Assembly (NCBI RefSeq): GCF_002741055.1
Contig: NZ_CP016809.1
Span: 1,302,001 to 1,366,000 of the forward strand
Reading direction: 5' to 3'
Origin: Paenibacillus ihbetae
Lineage (GTDB): Bacteria > Bacillota > Bacilli > Paenibacillales > Paenibacillaceae
Length of the DNA stretch: 64,000 nucleotides
Shown here: in pieces, positions 8,407 to 17,512 of the stretch
How positions within the stretch are numbered: position 1 is the stretch's first letter
Layout of the letters: each line of letters opens with the position of its first letter
The notes under the pieces: model-generated
What the model was told of the DNA's origin: nothing
Databases searched by the model: none
Seen by the model: the letters and a program-made list of their open reading frames with translations, nothing else
Translations under genes and position numbers: made by a program

Positions 8407-10328
8407 AATCACGTCAACTGTGGACTTGGATCGCTGCGGGGTCGGTTCTGGGAGTGCTTCTGGTCCTCCTGTTCATTCCAGGCTCCAAGGAGCCCGGCCA
8501 GACCGCACAGCCCCCGCAGCCGCTGAAGCCTCAGGGTGAGCATAAAGCCAAGCATATGACCCTGCTCAGCGATATCGAATCAACCGACCGATTGAACCGG
8601 GTTGATGCGAAGGGGCATTTGCGGGCGATGCTGAACAACGATAAACTGCGCAACGCCGGGCAAGTGAAATCCTATGCCCTCAAGGAGCAGAAATCCCATC
8701 AGCATTTCGAGCAGGTGAGATGGTACCAGCTCCGGAACAACCAAAGCACGGACATTAACGGAAAGCTGCCGCCCATGAGCAAAAAGGATAAGGCCTTGAT
8801 CGCCCACCATTTCCAGATGGCGCTGCAGAACCTGAAGCAGGGTAAGCCTTACGATTCCCCGAAATTCTACGCGGCCGGCAAGCCTTACTTCGTTGTGGCC
8901 GAGCCCTCGAAGGACGGCAAGCATGGTGCCGCTGCCCTGGTGAATCAAGCGGTGCTGCACGAGGTGTCCAATCATCAAAAGCGCAATCTTCGCATGATTC
9001 CCTATCCGAAGGAAGGGAAATTCAAGGTCGAATCGATACACGCCGATACGTTATCGGACATTACCGTCAAGACCGGGCATGACAATGAAAAGGCCAGCCA
9101 TTATTACGAGAACGAAATCGTCGTGTCGTTTCAGTCCGAACCGAGCAAGGAGGACCTCAGCCGCATCGAGCGCGACATCTCAGCCGAATCCTCCCGCAAG
9201 CTTGGCTATGCCTATGTATTCCGCTCCAAACATATGGACTACAACAAACTGCGGAGCTATTTCGGGAAGCAGTGGAGCATCAACTACACCGAGCCCCACT
9301 ATATTTATTTAACCAACGACCGGCAGGCTAAATCCGGTGCAGCCTCGGATATCATGCCTGAAGGTCCGGACGGGCAGGTCAACATCCCGAATGATTTGCT
9401 CTTCTCCGAGTATCAATGGAATCTGCCGGTCATCGAGACGAATCGCGGCTGGGATATTTCCAAGGGCAGCGAGGATGTGATCATCGCGGTAATCGACACA
9501 GGCGTTGATCTGACCCATACCGATCTGGACGGACAGCTGGTGGAAGGGTACAACATCGTGGACAAGGAGGCCCAGCCTCAGGACGATGTCGGTCACGGAA
9601 CCCATGTAGCCGGTATTATCGCCGCGCTTGTCAACAACGGCGAGGGCGTTGCCGGTGTCAGCTGGTACAACAAGATCATGCCGGTCAAAGCGCTTGACGG
9701 CACAGGTTCGGGCACAACCTATGCCGTCGCCGAAGGCATTATTTGGGCAACCGATCACGGGGCCAAGGTCATTAATATGAGCCTCGGCAACTATGCCGAT
9801 TCCCAATTTCTGCACGATGCGGTAAAGTACGCTTATGATCGTGACGTTGTGCTTGTCGCCGCCTCCGGCAACGACAATACCGAGCGTCCAGGCTACCCGG
9901 CCGCTTATCCGGAGGTGCTGGCCGTCGCTGCCATCGATGCAGACCAAAAGCGTGCCGAATATTCGAACTACGGCGACTACATCGACGTATCGGCTCCCGG
10001 CACGAATATCGCCAGCACCTTTCCGGGCAACCAGTATGCAGCGCTCTCGGGAACCTCGATGGCCAGCCCGCATGCAGCCGCCATGGCGGGGCTTATCCGC
10101 TCCTTGAACCCTGAGCTGACGAACCAGGAGGTCATGGATCTTATGATCAACCATGCCGTGGATCTGGGGGATAAAGGAAAGGACAAGTATTACGGCCATG
10201 GCCAGATCGATATTTTCCAATCGCTGAAGGCAGCCGGCAATTCCGGGGTCCCGCTCCAAATGTGGCCGAGCCAGGCGCTTCGCCATCTCGAGAACGAGCT
10301 TCAGAAGCTCGGCGGAGCAAGTAAATAA
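8403..10328 (+). CDS. Membrane-anchored subtilisin-like serine protease (S8)
   Basis: The 641-residue protein starts with GTG at 8403 behind GAGGAGG. Residues 7-26 form a signal or anchor segment, followed by a Pro/Gln-rich linker, a long N-terminal region (about 45-330) with a propeptide-like inhibitor fold (NEIVVSFQSEPSKEDLSRIE, 237-256), and the protease domain (about 340-615). The catalytic triad is D365 (VIDTGVD), H398 (GHGTHVAG) and S552 (SGTSMASPHAA); N490 in SGN forms the oxyanion hole. It probably acts at the outer face of the membrane or wall. The frame preceding the propeptide is unusually long compared with secreted subtilisins, suggesting an extra domain. The substrate is unknown. 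Confidence 0.92.
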   Translation: MKSRQLWTWIAAGSVLGVLLVLLFIPGSKEPGQTAQPPQPLKPQGEHKAKHMTLLSDIESTDRLNRVDAKGHLRAMLNNDKLRNAGQVKSYALKEQKSHQHFEQVRWYQLRNNQSTDINGKLPPMSKKDKALIAHHFQMALQNLKQGKPYDSPKFYAAGKPYFVVAEPSKDGKHGAAALVNQAVLHEVSNHQKRNLRMIPYPKEGKFKVESIHADTLSDITVKTGHDNEKASHYYENEIVVSFQSEPSKEDLSRIERDISAESSRKLGYAYVFRSKHMDYNKLRSYFGKQWSINYTEPHYIYLTNDRQAKSGAASDIMPEGPDGQVNIPNDLLFSEYQWNLPVIETNRGWDISKGSEDVIIAVIDTGVDLTHTDLDGQLVEGYNIVDKEAQPQDDVGHGTHVAGIIAALVNNGEGVAGVSWYNKIMPVKALDGTGSGTTYAVAEGIIWATDHGAKVINMSLGNYADSQFLHDAVKYAYDRDVVLVAASGNDNTERPGYPAAYPEVLAVAAIDADQKRAEYSNYGDYIDVSAPGTNIASTFPGNQYAALSGTSMASPHAAAMAGLIRSLNPELTNQEVMDLMINHAVDLGDKGKDKYYGHGQIDIFQSLKAAGNSGVPLQMWPSQALRHLENELQKLGGASK

Positions 10329-10352
10329 AAGCAGCTTACACCTGGTATAAAG

Positions 10353-10412
10353 GACCCGCAGGGGTTGGTCGAAGCTTCGATTAGCGGCCATTCCTTGCGG
10401 GTCAATTTCTTT
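10353..10412. terminator. Probable terminator between the S8 protease and cotD
   Basis: GACCCGCA pairs with TGCGGGTC; the apex is a perfect palindrome TCGAAGCTTCGA. The T-rich tail AATTTCTTT on the plus strand is short; on the minus strand CTTTATA follows. It may serve both converging genes weakly. Confidence 0.4.
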
Positions 10413-10476
10413 ATAAGCGGCGGGCGAACTGCTCAGTCAGCCGTACGCACTCCAATCTCAAGTACGCGGCACGAGG

Positions 10477-10755
10477 TTATCTCTTGCGGCGTGAGCGGGC
10501 GCGTTCGCGCTTCTTGGACGACTTGGCGGAAACCGCAACGTTTCTGACACCGGCACCGCCGTAAACGCCGTCCTCCACTTCCTGCGAATACGTATAAATA
10601 TGCTTCTCGACAGGGCAGCAATGAATTTTATCCACCACTTTAATCGGATGGATAACCGGGACAATTTGCGGAACATAATGATCTCTTACGATAACGATCG
10701 GGTCGCACACGATTGGCGAAACCTCAGGACATGGTCCATGATGTTGACATGACAT
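10477..10755 (-). CDS. cotD: CotD family inner spore coat protein
   Basis: The 92-residue protein begins with MSCQHHGPCPEV and continues with a CotD-like core: CDPIVIVRDHYVPQIVPVIHPIK and DKIHCCPVEKHIYTYSQ, rich in His, Pro, Val and Cys, as expected for a structural protein of the inner spore coat. The tail is very basic (KSSKKRERARSRRKR). The ATG at 10755 follows AAAGGAG; a longer frame upstream is not supported. A CATACCATA on the minus strand (10817-10809) fits the -10 of a SigK promoter, but no clear AC -35 lies 16-17 nt upstream, so sporulation control is inferred from the family. Confidence 0.85.
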   Translation of the reverse strand: MSCQHHGPCPEVSPIVCDPIVIVRDHYVPQIVPVIHPIKVVDKIHCCPVEKHIYTYSQEVEDGVYGGAGVRNVAVSAKSSKKRERARSRRKR

Positions 10756-10874
10756 AATTTTCGCATCTCCTTTCCGTTGATGATTATAGCTTATTAACAG
10801 AAGGGCATTATGGTATGGACGACTGTCCTTTTTCAGGCAAATGTTATCTAAAAAATATCCCGGTCCCGGACATG

Positions 10875-10930
10875 AAAAAACGCGCATGCTCTTGTGTATC
10901 CCCTAGGGAAGCTCAAGAATATGCGCGTTT
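10875..10930 (-). terminator. Terminator of rnpB
   Basis: On the minus strand AAACGCGCAT pairs with ATGCGCGTTT around an inner TTCTTGAGC/CACAAGAG stem with a CCCTAGGGG apex, and ends in six T. It is about 38 nt beyond the 3' end of RNase P RNA. Confidence 0.85.
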
Positions 10931-10968
10931 ATAAGGTTGTTTACATTTGAAAGTAGCAGTTGTTCAGT

Positions 10969-11384
10969 TTGGAAAGTTTTCCGTAAGCCGGGTTCTGTGC
11001 TCTTCGTGGTCATCTCGGGAACTACCCTGCCACTATAAGCGACAATCATCTATCTAGGCCGATTATTACTAACCGGCTCAAGCGACCAACCCAGACGCGC
11101 CTCGGGCAAAGGCTGTCTCCTCAAGGGAGACTCGCGTCCCATTAGGTCTTGCTCCAGGTGGGGTTTACCAGGAACGAAGTCACCAGCGTTCCTCGGGGTC
11201 TCTTACACCTCGGTTCCACCCTTGCCTGTGCTGTGAATTCACAGCCATCGGCGGTCCATTTCTGTGGCACTATCCTTCAGCTCGCGCTGACTGGACGTTA
11301 TCCAGCACCCTGCCCTATGGAGCCCGGACTTTCCTCTCGCGGCTTTTCGCCGCCAGCGATTGTCTGTCAAACTTTCCGGACAAC
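10969..11384 (-). ncRNA. rnpB: RNase P RNA, Bacillus (class B) type
   Basis: This is the catalytic RNA of RNase P, which matures tRNA 5' ends. On the minus strand the signature GAGGAAAGTCCGGGCTCC (CR I) is near the 5' end and ACAGAACCCGGCTTA (CR V) is near the 3' end; the ends pair as GGAAAGTTT with AACTTTCC. The length of about 415 nt and the lack of the class A P13/14 region fit the class B form of low-GC Gram-positives. It has a clear promoter (start near 11384) and a strong terminator. Confidence 0.95.
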
Positions 11385-11391
11385 ATTACAT

Positions 11392-11420
11392 ATTATATCT
11401 TGATTTATCTCCATGCACAA
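11392..11420 (-). promoter_or_regulatory. SigA promoter of rnpB
   Basis: TTGTGC (11420-11415), a 17-nt spacer and TATAAT (11397-11392) on the minus strand put the start at about 11385, matching the structural 5' end of RNase P RNA. Confidence 0.85.
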
Positions 11421-11542
11421 CCCTTAAATCATTAGCAGATGATGATGAAATTACCAGGGCGGCCATCAATCATCATGCCTGAATATCAACCGCCCGCCTC
11501 CTTGTACGCCGCGTACCTGAATGACGGCTGATATACCGACAC

Positions 11543-12658
11543 TCACATAAATTGAAACGGCTCCGTGTTGACAGACGAAGCGACGACCTTGGTGTCATAC
11601 TTGTTCTCCTGCAGCTTCTGCTGCATCCATTCGGCAACCTTGCCCTTCATGATCTTCTCGGCATTATGTCCGGGATCGATAAGGGTCAGGCCTGCGGCAA
11701 GCGCGTCTTGCGCCGTATGGTAATCAATGTCACCCGTTACGAGCACATCTGCGCCCCGGAACAACGCCTGGGGATAAAAGCGCCCGCCGGAGCCTCCGAT
11801 CACCGCCGCCTTGCGAAGCGTCCGGTTCAGATCGCCTACGACCCGGACATGCGGAACGTCCAGCTTCTCCTTCACGACTTCGGCCATCTCCGCCAGCGTC
11901 AGCGGCTCCTTCAGCTTGCCGACGCGCCCGAGTCCCAGCGACCGTCCCTTCAAATCCATGGCATACAGATCATAGGCTACCTCCTCGTACGGATGGGCCT
12001 TTAGCATCGCCTGGATGACCTTGTTCCGGATCGTATGTGGCACGATCGTCTCGATCCGCACCTCCTCGGCCCGTTCCATCCGGCCGGCTTTGCCTTGATA
12101 CGGGTTGCTTCCTTCTCTCGGGACAAACGTACCGAACCCTTCAATGTTAAAGCTGCAATGGCTGTAGTTTCCGATCCAGCCCGCACCGGCGCCCAGCACC
12201 GCGTTCAGCACTTCCTCGTGATGGCTCTTCGGCACGAATACCACCAGCTTGGACAGCTGCTCATTATGCAGATCATGAATCGGGGAAGTATTCTCGATTC
12301 CGAGCGCCTCGGACATCCAATCGTTCATCCCGCCTTCGGTTACGTCCAGATTCGTATGGCTGACGTAAACGGCTATATCATGCTTGATCAGCTTCTCGTA
12401 GACCTTGCCCATCGGCGTATCAGTCTGAAGCTGCTTGAGCGGCCGGTAGATAATGGCGTGATGGGCAATAATCAAATCGGCTTCAAGGCGAATCGCCTCG
12501 TCAACCACTTCATCATTCACATCCAGCGCAACCAGCACTGTACGAATTTCCTTCTGAAGGGTACCGAGCTGAAGTCCGATCCGGTCCTCCGGCTCAGCCA
12601 CATGCTTCGGAGCAAGCTGCTCCATATATTGTATTACGGTTTGTCCTTTGGCAAGCAT
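11543..12658 (-). CDS. yqfO: Nif3-like dinuclear metal-centre protein (YqfO)
   Basis: This 371-residue protein of the Nif3/NGG1p-interacting family forms toroidal hexamers with a two-metal site of unproven enzymatic function. The metal ligands are visible in LIIAHHAIIYRP (about 62-73), HTNLDVTEGG (near 100) and, near the C-terminus, GDIDYHTAQDALAAGLTLIDPGHNAEK. The extra central region (about 130-235, with VVFVPKSHHEEVLNAVLGAG and YDLYAMD) is the CutA/PII-like insertion seen in the B. subtilis and B. cereus forms. The start ATG (12658) lies inside the end of trmK (25-nt overlap) with CGAGGAGGTG in front, so the two are translated as a coupled pair, as in B. subtilis. Confidence 0.92.
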   Translation of the reverse strand: MLAKGQTVIQYMEQLAPKHVAEPEDRIGLQLGTLQKEIRTVLVALDVNDEVVDEAIRLEADLIIAHHAIIYRPLKQLQTDTPMGKVYEKLIKHDIAVYVSHTNLDVTEGGMNDWMSEALGIENTSPIHDLHNEQLSKLVVFVPKSHHEEVLNAVLGAGAGWIGNYSHCSFNIEGFGTFVPREGSNPYQGKAGRMERAEEVRIETIVPHTIRNKVIQAMLKAHPYEEVAYDLYAMDLKGRSLGLGRVGKLKEPLTLAEMAEVVKEKLDVPHVRVVGDLNRTLRKAAVIGGSGGRFYPQALFRGADVLVTGDIDYHTAQDALAAGLTLIDPGHNAEKIMKGKVAEWMQQKLQENKYDTKVVASSVNTEPFQFM

Positions 12659-13395
12659 GCCAGCACCTCCTCGATAAACTCGATATCCGCCCGAATCTCC
12701 GCTGCCTTGCCTTTAGCCGTTTCCAGATCCGAGCGCGACAACGACTTCAGAATTTGATTCATCTTCCCGATCTCGGATTTCCATTTATCATGGAACACGG
12801 TGCCCGCATCCCGGATTAACCACGGGCCCATGCGCTGCAGCCATTCGGCGGATAGCGAGATCTTTCCGGCGATGCTCCGCCGCGAGTAGATTTCCTCATT
12901 CGTCACAGGGCTCTCCGGACCCTCCGGCTCGGCCACGAGCACCTCATAAATTTTCCCGTCTTCCTCCAGAATGAACTCGTTGATCAGCACCCAGCCATGG
13001 GCAAGCAGCCATTTGCGCAAAATATCCTCACCGACGTTCGGCTGCAACACGAGCCGGCGAACCCCTTCAAGCTTGCCGATGCCTCGATCGAGAATCGCAG
13101 CGATCAAACTCCCGCCCATGCCCGCGATTGTAATGACATCCGCTTCGCCTGCTGACAGGACTTCAAGGCCGTCCCCTTTGCGGACCTGAATGCAGTCCTC
13201 CATCCCGGATTCCTTCACCTGCTTTGCGGCAGCCTCGAACGGGCCTTGATTCACTTCGCCTGCAATCGCTTGGACGGCCGCTCCGCATTCCACGGCTGCA
13301 ACAGGGAGCAGTGCATGGTCAGACCCGATATCGGCCAACCGGCTGCCTTGGGGGATTTGGTCCAGGATTAGCTGTAACCTTTTTGATAATTTCAC
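12634..13395 (-). CDS. trmK: tRNA (adenine22-N1)-methyltransferase TrmK
   Basis: The 253-residue enzyme methylates N1 of A22 in tRNA using S-adenosylmethionine. The SAM-binding motif I is LADIGSDHALLPVAAVE (about 20-36), with GDGLEV and ITIAGMGGSLIAAIL (about 92-106) as the following Rossmann motifs. The start is GTG at 13395 behind TAGGAGTG. A TATAAT lies about 18 nt further upstream, overlapped on its upstream side by an imperfect dyad TTACGT-N5-ATGTAA. It follows rpoD after a terminator, so trmK-yqfO is a separate transcription unit; B. subtilis has cccA in this gap, which is absent here. Confidence 0.93.
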   Translation of the reverse strand: MKLSKRLQLILDQIPQGSRLADIGSDHALLPVAAVECGAAVQAIAGEVNQGPFEAAAKQVKESGMEDCIQVRKGDGLEVLSAGEADVITIAGMGGSLIAAILDRGIGKLEGVRRLVLQPNVGEDILRKWLLAHGWVLINEFILEEDGKIYEVLVAEPEGPESPVTNEEIYSRRSIAGKISLSAEWLQRMGPWLIRDAGTVFHDKWKSEIGKMNQILKSLSRSDLETAKGKAAEIRADIEFIEEVLACLPKDKP

Positions 13396-13723
13396 GATGA
13401 CACTCCTACATCCATTATAGTTGCACGATGCGTTACATTTTTAACGTAACAGACCGCATCATAAACTGCAAATCCGCTCAGCATATTGAGTCCACCCAAT
13501 CATTCCATCTCATTCGAAAACCGTTCTTTATTCTCAGGTTATTCGGCCCGTCCATCATTTGCATTGATCCTGGAAAAGAGATAAAATAAAGACCAATACA
13601 ACAAATACAGGCAGAAATTCCAGAACCAAGGAGAACAAGCCGTCCGGCGCAAACCGCATTACGTATTACGGTGAACTTTAACCTCCAATTGCTACGCGCT
13701 TATAAGCAGATTATCTTGATACA

Positions 13724-13760
13724 GAAAAAAGACCTTGCTGCCCGAAAAATGCAGAAGGTC
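13724..13760 (-). terminator. Terminator of the dnaG-rpoD operon
   Basis: On the minus strand GACCTT-CTGC pairs with GCAG-C-AAGGTC and six T follow, 12 nt after the rpoD stop. The remaining 13396-13720 contains only the trmK promoter region and no supported gene. Confidence 0.8.
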
Positions 13761-13771
13761 CCTTGATCACG

Positions 13772-14902
13772 CTATTCGAGAAAATCCTTCAGCCGCTTGC
13801 TGCGGCTCGGATGACGAAGCTTCCGAAGCGCCTTGGCCTCGATCTGCCGGATCCGTTCACGCGTAACGCCGAACACCTTGCCTACTTCTTCAAGCGTTCT
13901 TGTGCGCCCGTCGTCAAGACCGAACCGTAGACGAAGCACGTTCTCTTCCCGCTCCGTCAGCGTATCGAGCACGTCTTCAAGCTGTTCCTTAAGAAGCTCG
14001 TATGCTGCCGCATCGGCTGGAGCGAGTGCCTCCTGATCCTCGATAAAGTCGCCGAGATGGGAATCGTCCTCTTCGCCGATCGGCGTTTCCAAGGACACCG
14101 GTTCCTGGGCGATCTTCATAATTTCCCGAACCTTCTCCACGCTAAGCTCCATCTCTGCCGCGATCTCTTCCGGCGATGGCTCGCGACCCAGTTCCTGCAG
14201 CAGCTGCCTGGATACCCGGATCAGCTTATTGATCGTCTCAACCATATGCACCGGAATCCGGATCGTACGGGCCTGGTCGGCAATCGCGCGCGTAATGGCC
14301 TGCCGGATCCACCATGTGGCGTACGTACTGAATTTAAAGCCTTTCTTGTAATCGAACTTCTCCACCGCTTTAATGAGACCCATGTTGCCTTCCTGGATCA
14401 GATCCAAGAACAGCATGCCGCGACCGACGTACCGCTTCGCGATGCTGACAACCAGCCGCAGGTTCGCCTCGGCCAGGCGGCGCTTGGCCTCCTCATCCCC
14501 CTGCTCGATCCGGTTCGCAAGCTCAATCTCGTCATCCGCGGACAAGAGCGGTACACGTCCGATTTCTTTCAAGTACATTCTCACCGGATCGTTGATCTTG
14601 ATGCCCGGCGGCAGCGACAAATCGTCATCGAAGCCGAAATCCTCATTGTCATGGGATTCATGATCATCCGATGCCCGGTGGCTGACCTCATCGTCGCTTT
14701 CGTTCACCACATCGATGCCGAGGTCGGCAAGCTGCTCGTAGAACTCCTCCATTTGCTCCGTATCCTGATCGAATGGCGACAGTTTCTCCATAATATCTTT
14801 ATAGCTTAATACGGATCTCTTTTTACCCTGCTCAATCAATTGATCTTTGACTTGATCCAGCGTAAATTCCGTTTCTAGTTCAGTATGCTGATCATTCGCC
14901 AT
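13772..14902 (-). CDS. rpoD: Primary sigma factor SigA (RpoD)
   Basis: The 376-residue housekeeping sigma factor contains region 1.1 (about 10-60), an acidic linker ([21 protein letters not shown]), region 1.2 ([17 protein letters not shown]), region 2 with [37 protein letters not shown] (core binding, -10 recognition and melting), region 3 and region 4.2 ([35 protein letters not shown], -35 recognition). The length is typical of Bacillales SigA. ATG 14902 follows GGAGGGAGTCG. It lies directly downstream of dnaG with a 41-nt gap, the classic macromolecular synthesis operon order yqxD-dnaG-rpoD. Confidence 0.98.
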   Translation of the reverse strand: MANDQHTELETEFTLDQVKDQLIEQGKKRSVLSYKDIMEKLSPFDQDTEQMEEFYEQLADLGIDVVNESDDEVSHRASDDHESHDNEDFGFDDDLSLPPGIKINDPVRMYLKEIGRVPLLSADDEIELANRIEQGDEEAKRRLAEANLRLVVSIAKRYVGRGMLFLDLIQEGNMGLIKAVEKFDYKKGFKFSTYATWWIRQAITRAIADQARTIRIPVHMVETINKLIRVSRQLLQELGREPSPEEIAAEMELSVEKVREIMKIAQEPVSLETPIGEEDDSHLGDFIEDQEALAPADAAAYELLKEQLEDVLDTLTEREENVLRLRFGLDDGRTRTLEEVGKVFGVTRERIRQIEAKALRKLRHPSRSKRLKDFLE

Positions 14903-14943
14903 TTTTCGACTCCCTCCTCCCTAGAAGCGGCAATGTGCGGACA

Positions 14944-16761
14944 TCATTGTCTTTCTAGGGCGATAATCTCACTTGCAATTTGTGCGGCCCGCAAAAAATC
15001 TCCCGAGCGCTCTGCTTTCATCATTTCTTCTTTCTTCTGCTCGATCTCCCGCTGCTGCGGATATTTCAGTACCTCCCGGATGCAGTCGTCAAGCACTTGA
15101 ATATTCCATTCCGCGGGTGCCTCCATCATCATAATGGAGCTGACGGTCTTCTCCAGACGATCGTCATGGAGAGATGACATGAAACGGCTAATATCCGGAG
15201 ATTTGCCCTGTGCATAATAAGCATATAGATAAACAGCTATCGCCGCATGATCTTCGATATTAAACGCTTCTCCCAGTCGTTCGCCTACGTATCGCGCGGC
15301 TTCCGCATCCTGCAGCATCAGCGACAGCAGCCGCCGTTCGGCCGCATGATAGGCAGGCAGCAGCGCCGGGGCGGGCTGACGCCCGTTAATATGCCTACCA
15401 TTATTCCACCTTTTTTCCTTATTATCCCCATCGCCCCTCTTTTTTTGCATGGACTGCCTGAGCAAATTGCAATCCTGCTTGAGGCTCTCGTAGGAAAGGT
15501 TCAGCTCCGAGGATAATTCCCTCAAATAAACCTCACGCTCGGTTGAGGAATGAAGTGCGGCGATAATCGGCAGCGCTTCTTTCGTATACGCGATCTTGCC
15601 ATCTTCTTCTAGCAGTATATGGTTTTTCTTCAGATATATAAGTTTAAATTTCGTGGTTGAAACGGCTGTTTCCACAACATGCCTGAATCGCTCGGCACCG
15701 AATTTGCGGATGTATTCATCCGGATCCTGCCCTTCGCTGACAAGCGCGATCTTCACCCGAAGGCCTGCGCCTTCCAGCATCGGGATGACCTTCATCGCCG
15801 CTGCCATACCGGCCCGGTCGCCGTCATAGATGACAACAACCTCTTCGGCCATGGATTTCATGATGGCTACTTGATTTTCCGTTAGGGACGTGCCCATCGT
15901 TGCCACGCCGTTCTGAAGCCCAGCCTCCCAAGACGAGATCACATCGCCGTAACCTTCGAATAATAGGATCTGACGCAATTTGCGTATGGACGTCTTCGCT
16001 TGGTGCAGGTTGTACAACGTACGGCTTTTGTTAAACAATAGCGTTTCCGGGGAGTTCAAGTATTTCGGCTGTCCATCCCCGAGTATCCTTCCGGCGAATG
16101 CAATTACTTTGCCGCTGCGGTCATGGATCGGAAACATGATGCGTCCCCGAAACCGGTCGAGATAGCCTTCCTGTTCATGTCTTGCGGACAACAAGCCGCC
16201 CTTCTCCATCTCTTTCAGGTCAAATGACCGCTTGGTAAGAAATTGGACCAGCGTATCCCAGCGATCCGGCGCATAGCCGATCTGAAACTGATCGATCATC
16301 TTGTCGCTCATGCCGCGGGACCGTAAGTACTTCATCGCCTCGGTGCCATGCTCCGTATTCTTAAGCAGATAATGATACAGCTTGGCGCTCAGCTCATAAG
16401 CTTCAAGTAAACGTTCTTTCTCCGGATTGCGGGGAATTACGGGAGCCCCTTGACCTTCCGGTAACGAGATATCGTTCTCTTCGGCCATGGTTCTTACGGC
16501 TTCGGGGAAGGAAAATCCTTCGATTTCCATTCTGAATTTAATGGCGTTACCGCCCTTGCCGCAGCCATAGCAGTAGAAGATTTGGCGTTCCGGTGTAACC
16601 GTAAAGGATGGGGTCTTTTCCGAATGAAAAGGGCAAAGGCCCTTTAAATACTTCCCCTGTTTCGTAAGATGCACGTATTTGCTGACCGTATCCACGATAT
16701 CGCTTTTGGCCAGCACCGCCTCAATGACATCATCCGGAATATTGCCTTGTCCGGTATTCAT
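14944..16761 (-). CDS. dnaG: DNA primase DnaG
   Basis: The primase makes RNA primers for lagging-strand synthesis. The N-terminal CHC2-type zinc finger is visible as CPFHSEKTPSF ... FYCYGCGKGG (about residues 41-66), the TOPRIM core as LLFEGYGDVISSWEAG and VVIYDGDRAGMAAA (metal-binding E and DxD, about 260-320), and the C-terminal helicase-interacting domain follows. I place the start at ATG 16761 (605 residues), which has AAGGTGG five bases in front; the longer frame from GTG 16788 lacks a ribosome binding site. Transcribed with yqxD upstream and rpoD downstream. Confidence 0.95.
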   Translation of the reverse strand: MNTGQGNIPDDVIEAVLAKSDIVDTVSKYVHLTKQGKYLKGLCPFHSEKTPSFTVTPERQIFYCYGCGKGGNAIKFRMEIEGFSFPEAVRTMAEENDISLPEGQGAPVIPRNPEKERLLEAYELSAKLYHYLLKNTEHGTEAMKYLRSRGMSDKMIDQFQIGYAPDRWDTLVQFLTKRSFDLKEMEKGGLLSARHEQEGYLDRFRGRIMFPIHDRSGKVIAFAGRILGDGQPKYLNSPETLLFNKSRTLYNLHQAKTSIRKLRQILLFEGYGDVISSWEAGLQNGVATMGTSLTENQVAIMKSMAEEVVVIYDGDRAGMAAAMKVIPMLEGAGLRVKIALVSEGQDPDEYIRKFGAERFRHVVETAVSTTKFKLIYLKKNHILLEEDGKIAYTKEALPIIAALHSSTEREVYLRELSSELNLSYESLKQDCNLLRQSMQKKRGDGDNKEKRWNNGRHINGRQPAPALLPAYHAAERRLLSLMLQDAEAARYVGERLGEAFNIEDHAAIAVYLYAYYAQGKSPDISRFMSSLHDDRLEKTVSSIMMMEAPAEWNIQVLDDCIREVLKYPQQREIEQKKEEMMKAERSGDFLRAAQIASEIIALERQ

Positions 16762-16802
16762 CCAAACCACCTTCATCTCATTTGGCACGTAAATAGTATT
16801 CG

Positions 16803-17276
16803 CTACGAGTGGACATTCTCCTGCAATTCACGCAAAAGTTTTGTCAGTTTATGTTGAAAAAAAACCCGGTCTTCGTCAAGCAGCTTTTTTGGTCCTTTGC
16901 CGTATTTCCCCTGCCTTCTGGCTTTGGCTTGATGGTGGCGCGAATCCAGCATGAAATCGATGTCGGAATTGCGGAATATGCGACCGCGGAACGAGATGAC
17001 ATAGCAGGATTTCGCCAATGCCAGCGCAGCCAGACCATAGTCCTGGGTAACCACGATATCCCCTTTGGATATATGGTTCGCAATATAGAGATCCGCACTT
17101 TGGTCGCTCCGGTCCACTTGGATCGTCACGACGCCTTCCTCGGCCTGCTGCATATGGTCATAGGAAGAAACGAGCAGCACCGGCACCTGAAATGCACGGG
17201 CGGTCTCTGCGATTTCCTTCTTGACGGGACATGCGTCGCCGTCTACCACGATCCGGCAGGAGGAACCTTCAATCAT
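16803..17276 (-). CDS. yqxD: YaiI/YqxD family protein (UPF0178)
   Basis: This protein of about 157 residues has the family signature IVVDGDACPVKKEI at its N-terminus, VTQDYGLAALAL and NSDIDFMLDSRHHQAKARRQGKYGKGPKK, an arrangement of acidic residues resembling PIN-like or NYN-like nucleases; the activity is unproven. I prefer the ATG at 17276: family members begin right before this motif, and a TATAAT at 17328-17333 would start transcription about nine bases before the alternative ATG at 17312, leaving no ribosome binding site for it. It heads the yqxD-dnaG-rpoD operon as in B. subtilis. Upstream, ccpN and yqfL of B. subtilis are missing. Confidence 0.85.
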   Translation of the reverse strand: MIEGSSCRIVVDGDACPVKKEIAETARAFQVPVLLVSSYDHMQQAEEGVVTIQVDRSDQSADLYIANHISKGDIVVTQDYGLAALALAKSCYVISFRGRIFRNSDIDFMLDSRHHQAKARRQGKYGKGPKKLLDEDRVFFQHKLTKLLRELQENVHS

Positions 17277-17365
17277 TGATATCACCGGCTTTTCCTGTAC
17301 TTTTGGAACCATCCTGTGCTGTTTACTATTATATACGTCTTGAACCGATTAAAATCCTGCTTCCC

Positions 17366-17471
17366 AAAAAACAACGGGCTGCAGTCTGCCTTGCTGTACG
17401 GCCAACCATTCTTACTCACAGCGAAAGCGCCATCCTGTGCCTTAACCGCACGGGCTGTCGCTTTCGCTGAA
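17366..17471 (-). ncRNA. Candidate small RNA or leader between glyS and yqxD
   Basis: A likely promoter (GTGACA, 18 nt, TATAAT at 17478-17483) starts transcription near 17471. The RNA would open with a hairpin at 17469-17419: a perfect 11-bp stem (CAGCGAAAGCG/CGCTTTCGCTG), a symmetric 4x4 internal loop and a second stem CCTGTGC/GCACGGG. A weak stem CAAGGC/GCC..TTG followed by TTTTTT (17393-17366) may end it before the yqxD promoter. The stem is certain; its existence as a separate RNA is inference. Confidence 0.3.
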
Positions 17472-17477
17472 CAAACC

Positions 17478-17507
17478 ATTATAACATTTGCAAAATGATC
17501 ATGTCAC
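17478..17507 (-). promoter_or_regulatory. Probable SigA promoter downstream of glyS
   Basis: GTGACA (17507-17502), 18-nt spacer and TATAAT (17483-17478) lie immediately after the glyS stop and face the yqxD operon. Confidence 0.5.
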
Positions 17508-17512
17508 TATGC

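Noticed and set aside
13559..13588. Plus-strand promoter-like TTGCAT-N17-TAAAAT downstream of rpoD
   Set aside because: No plus-strand gene or structured RNA follows before the rpoD terminator; probably chance.
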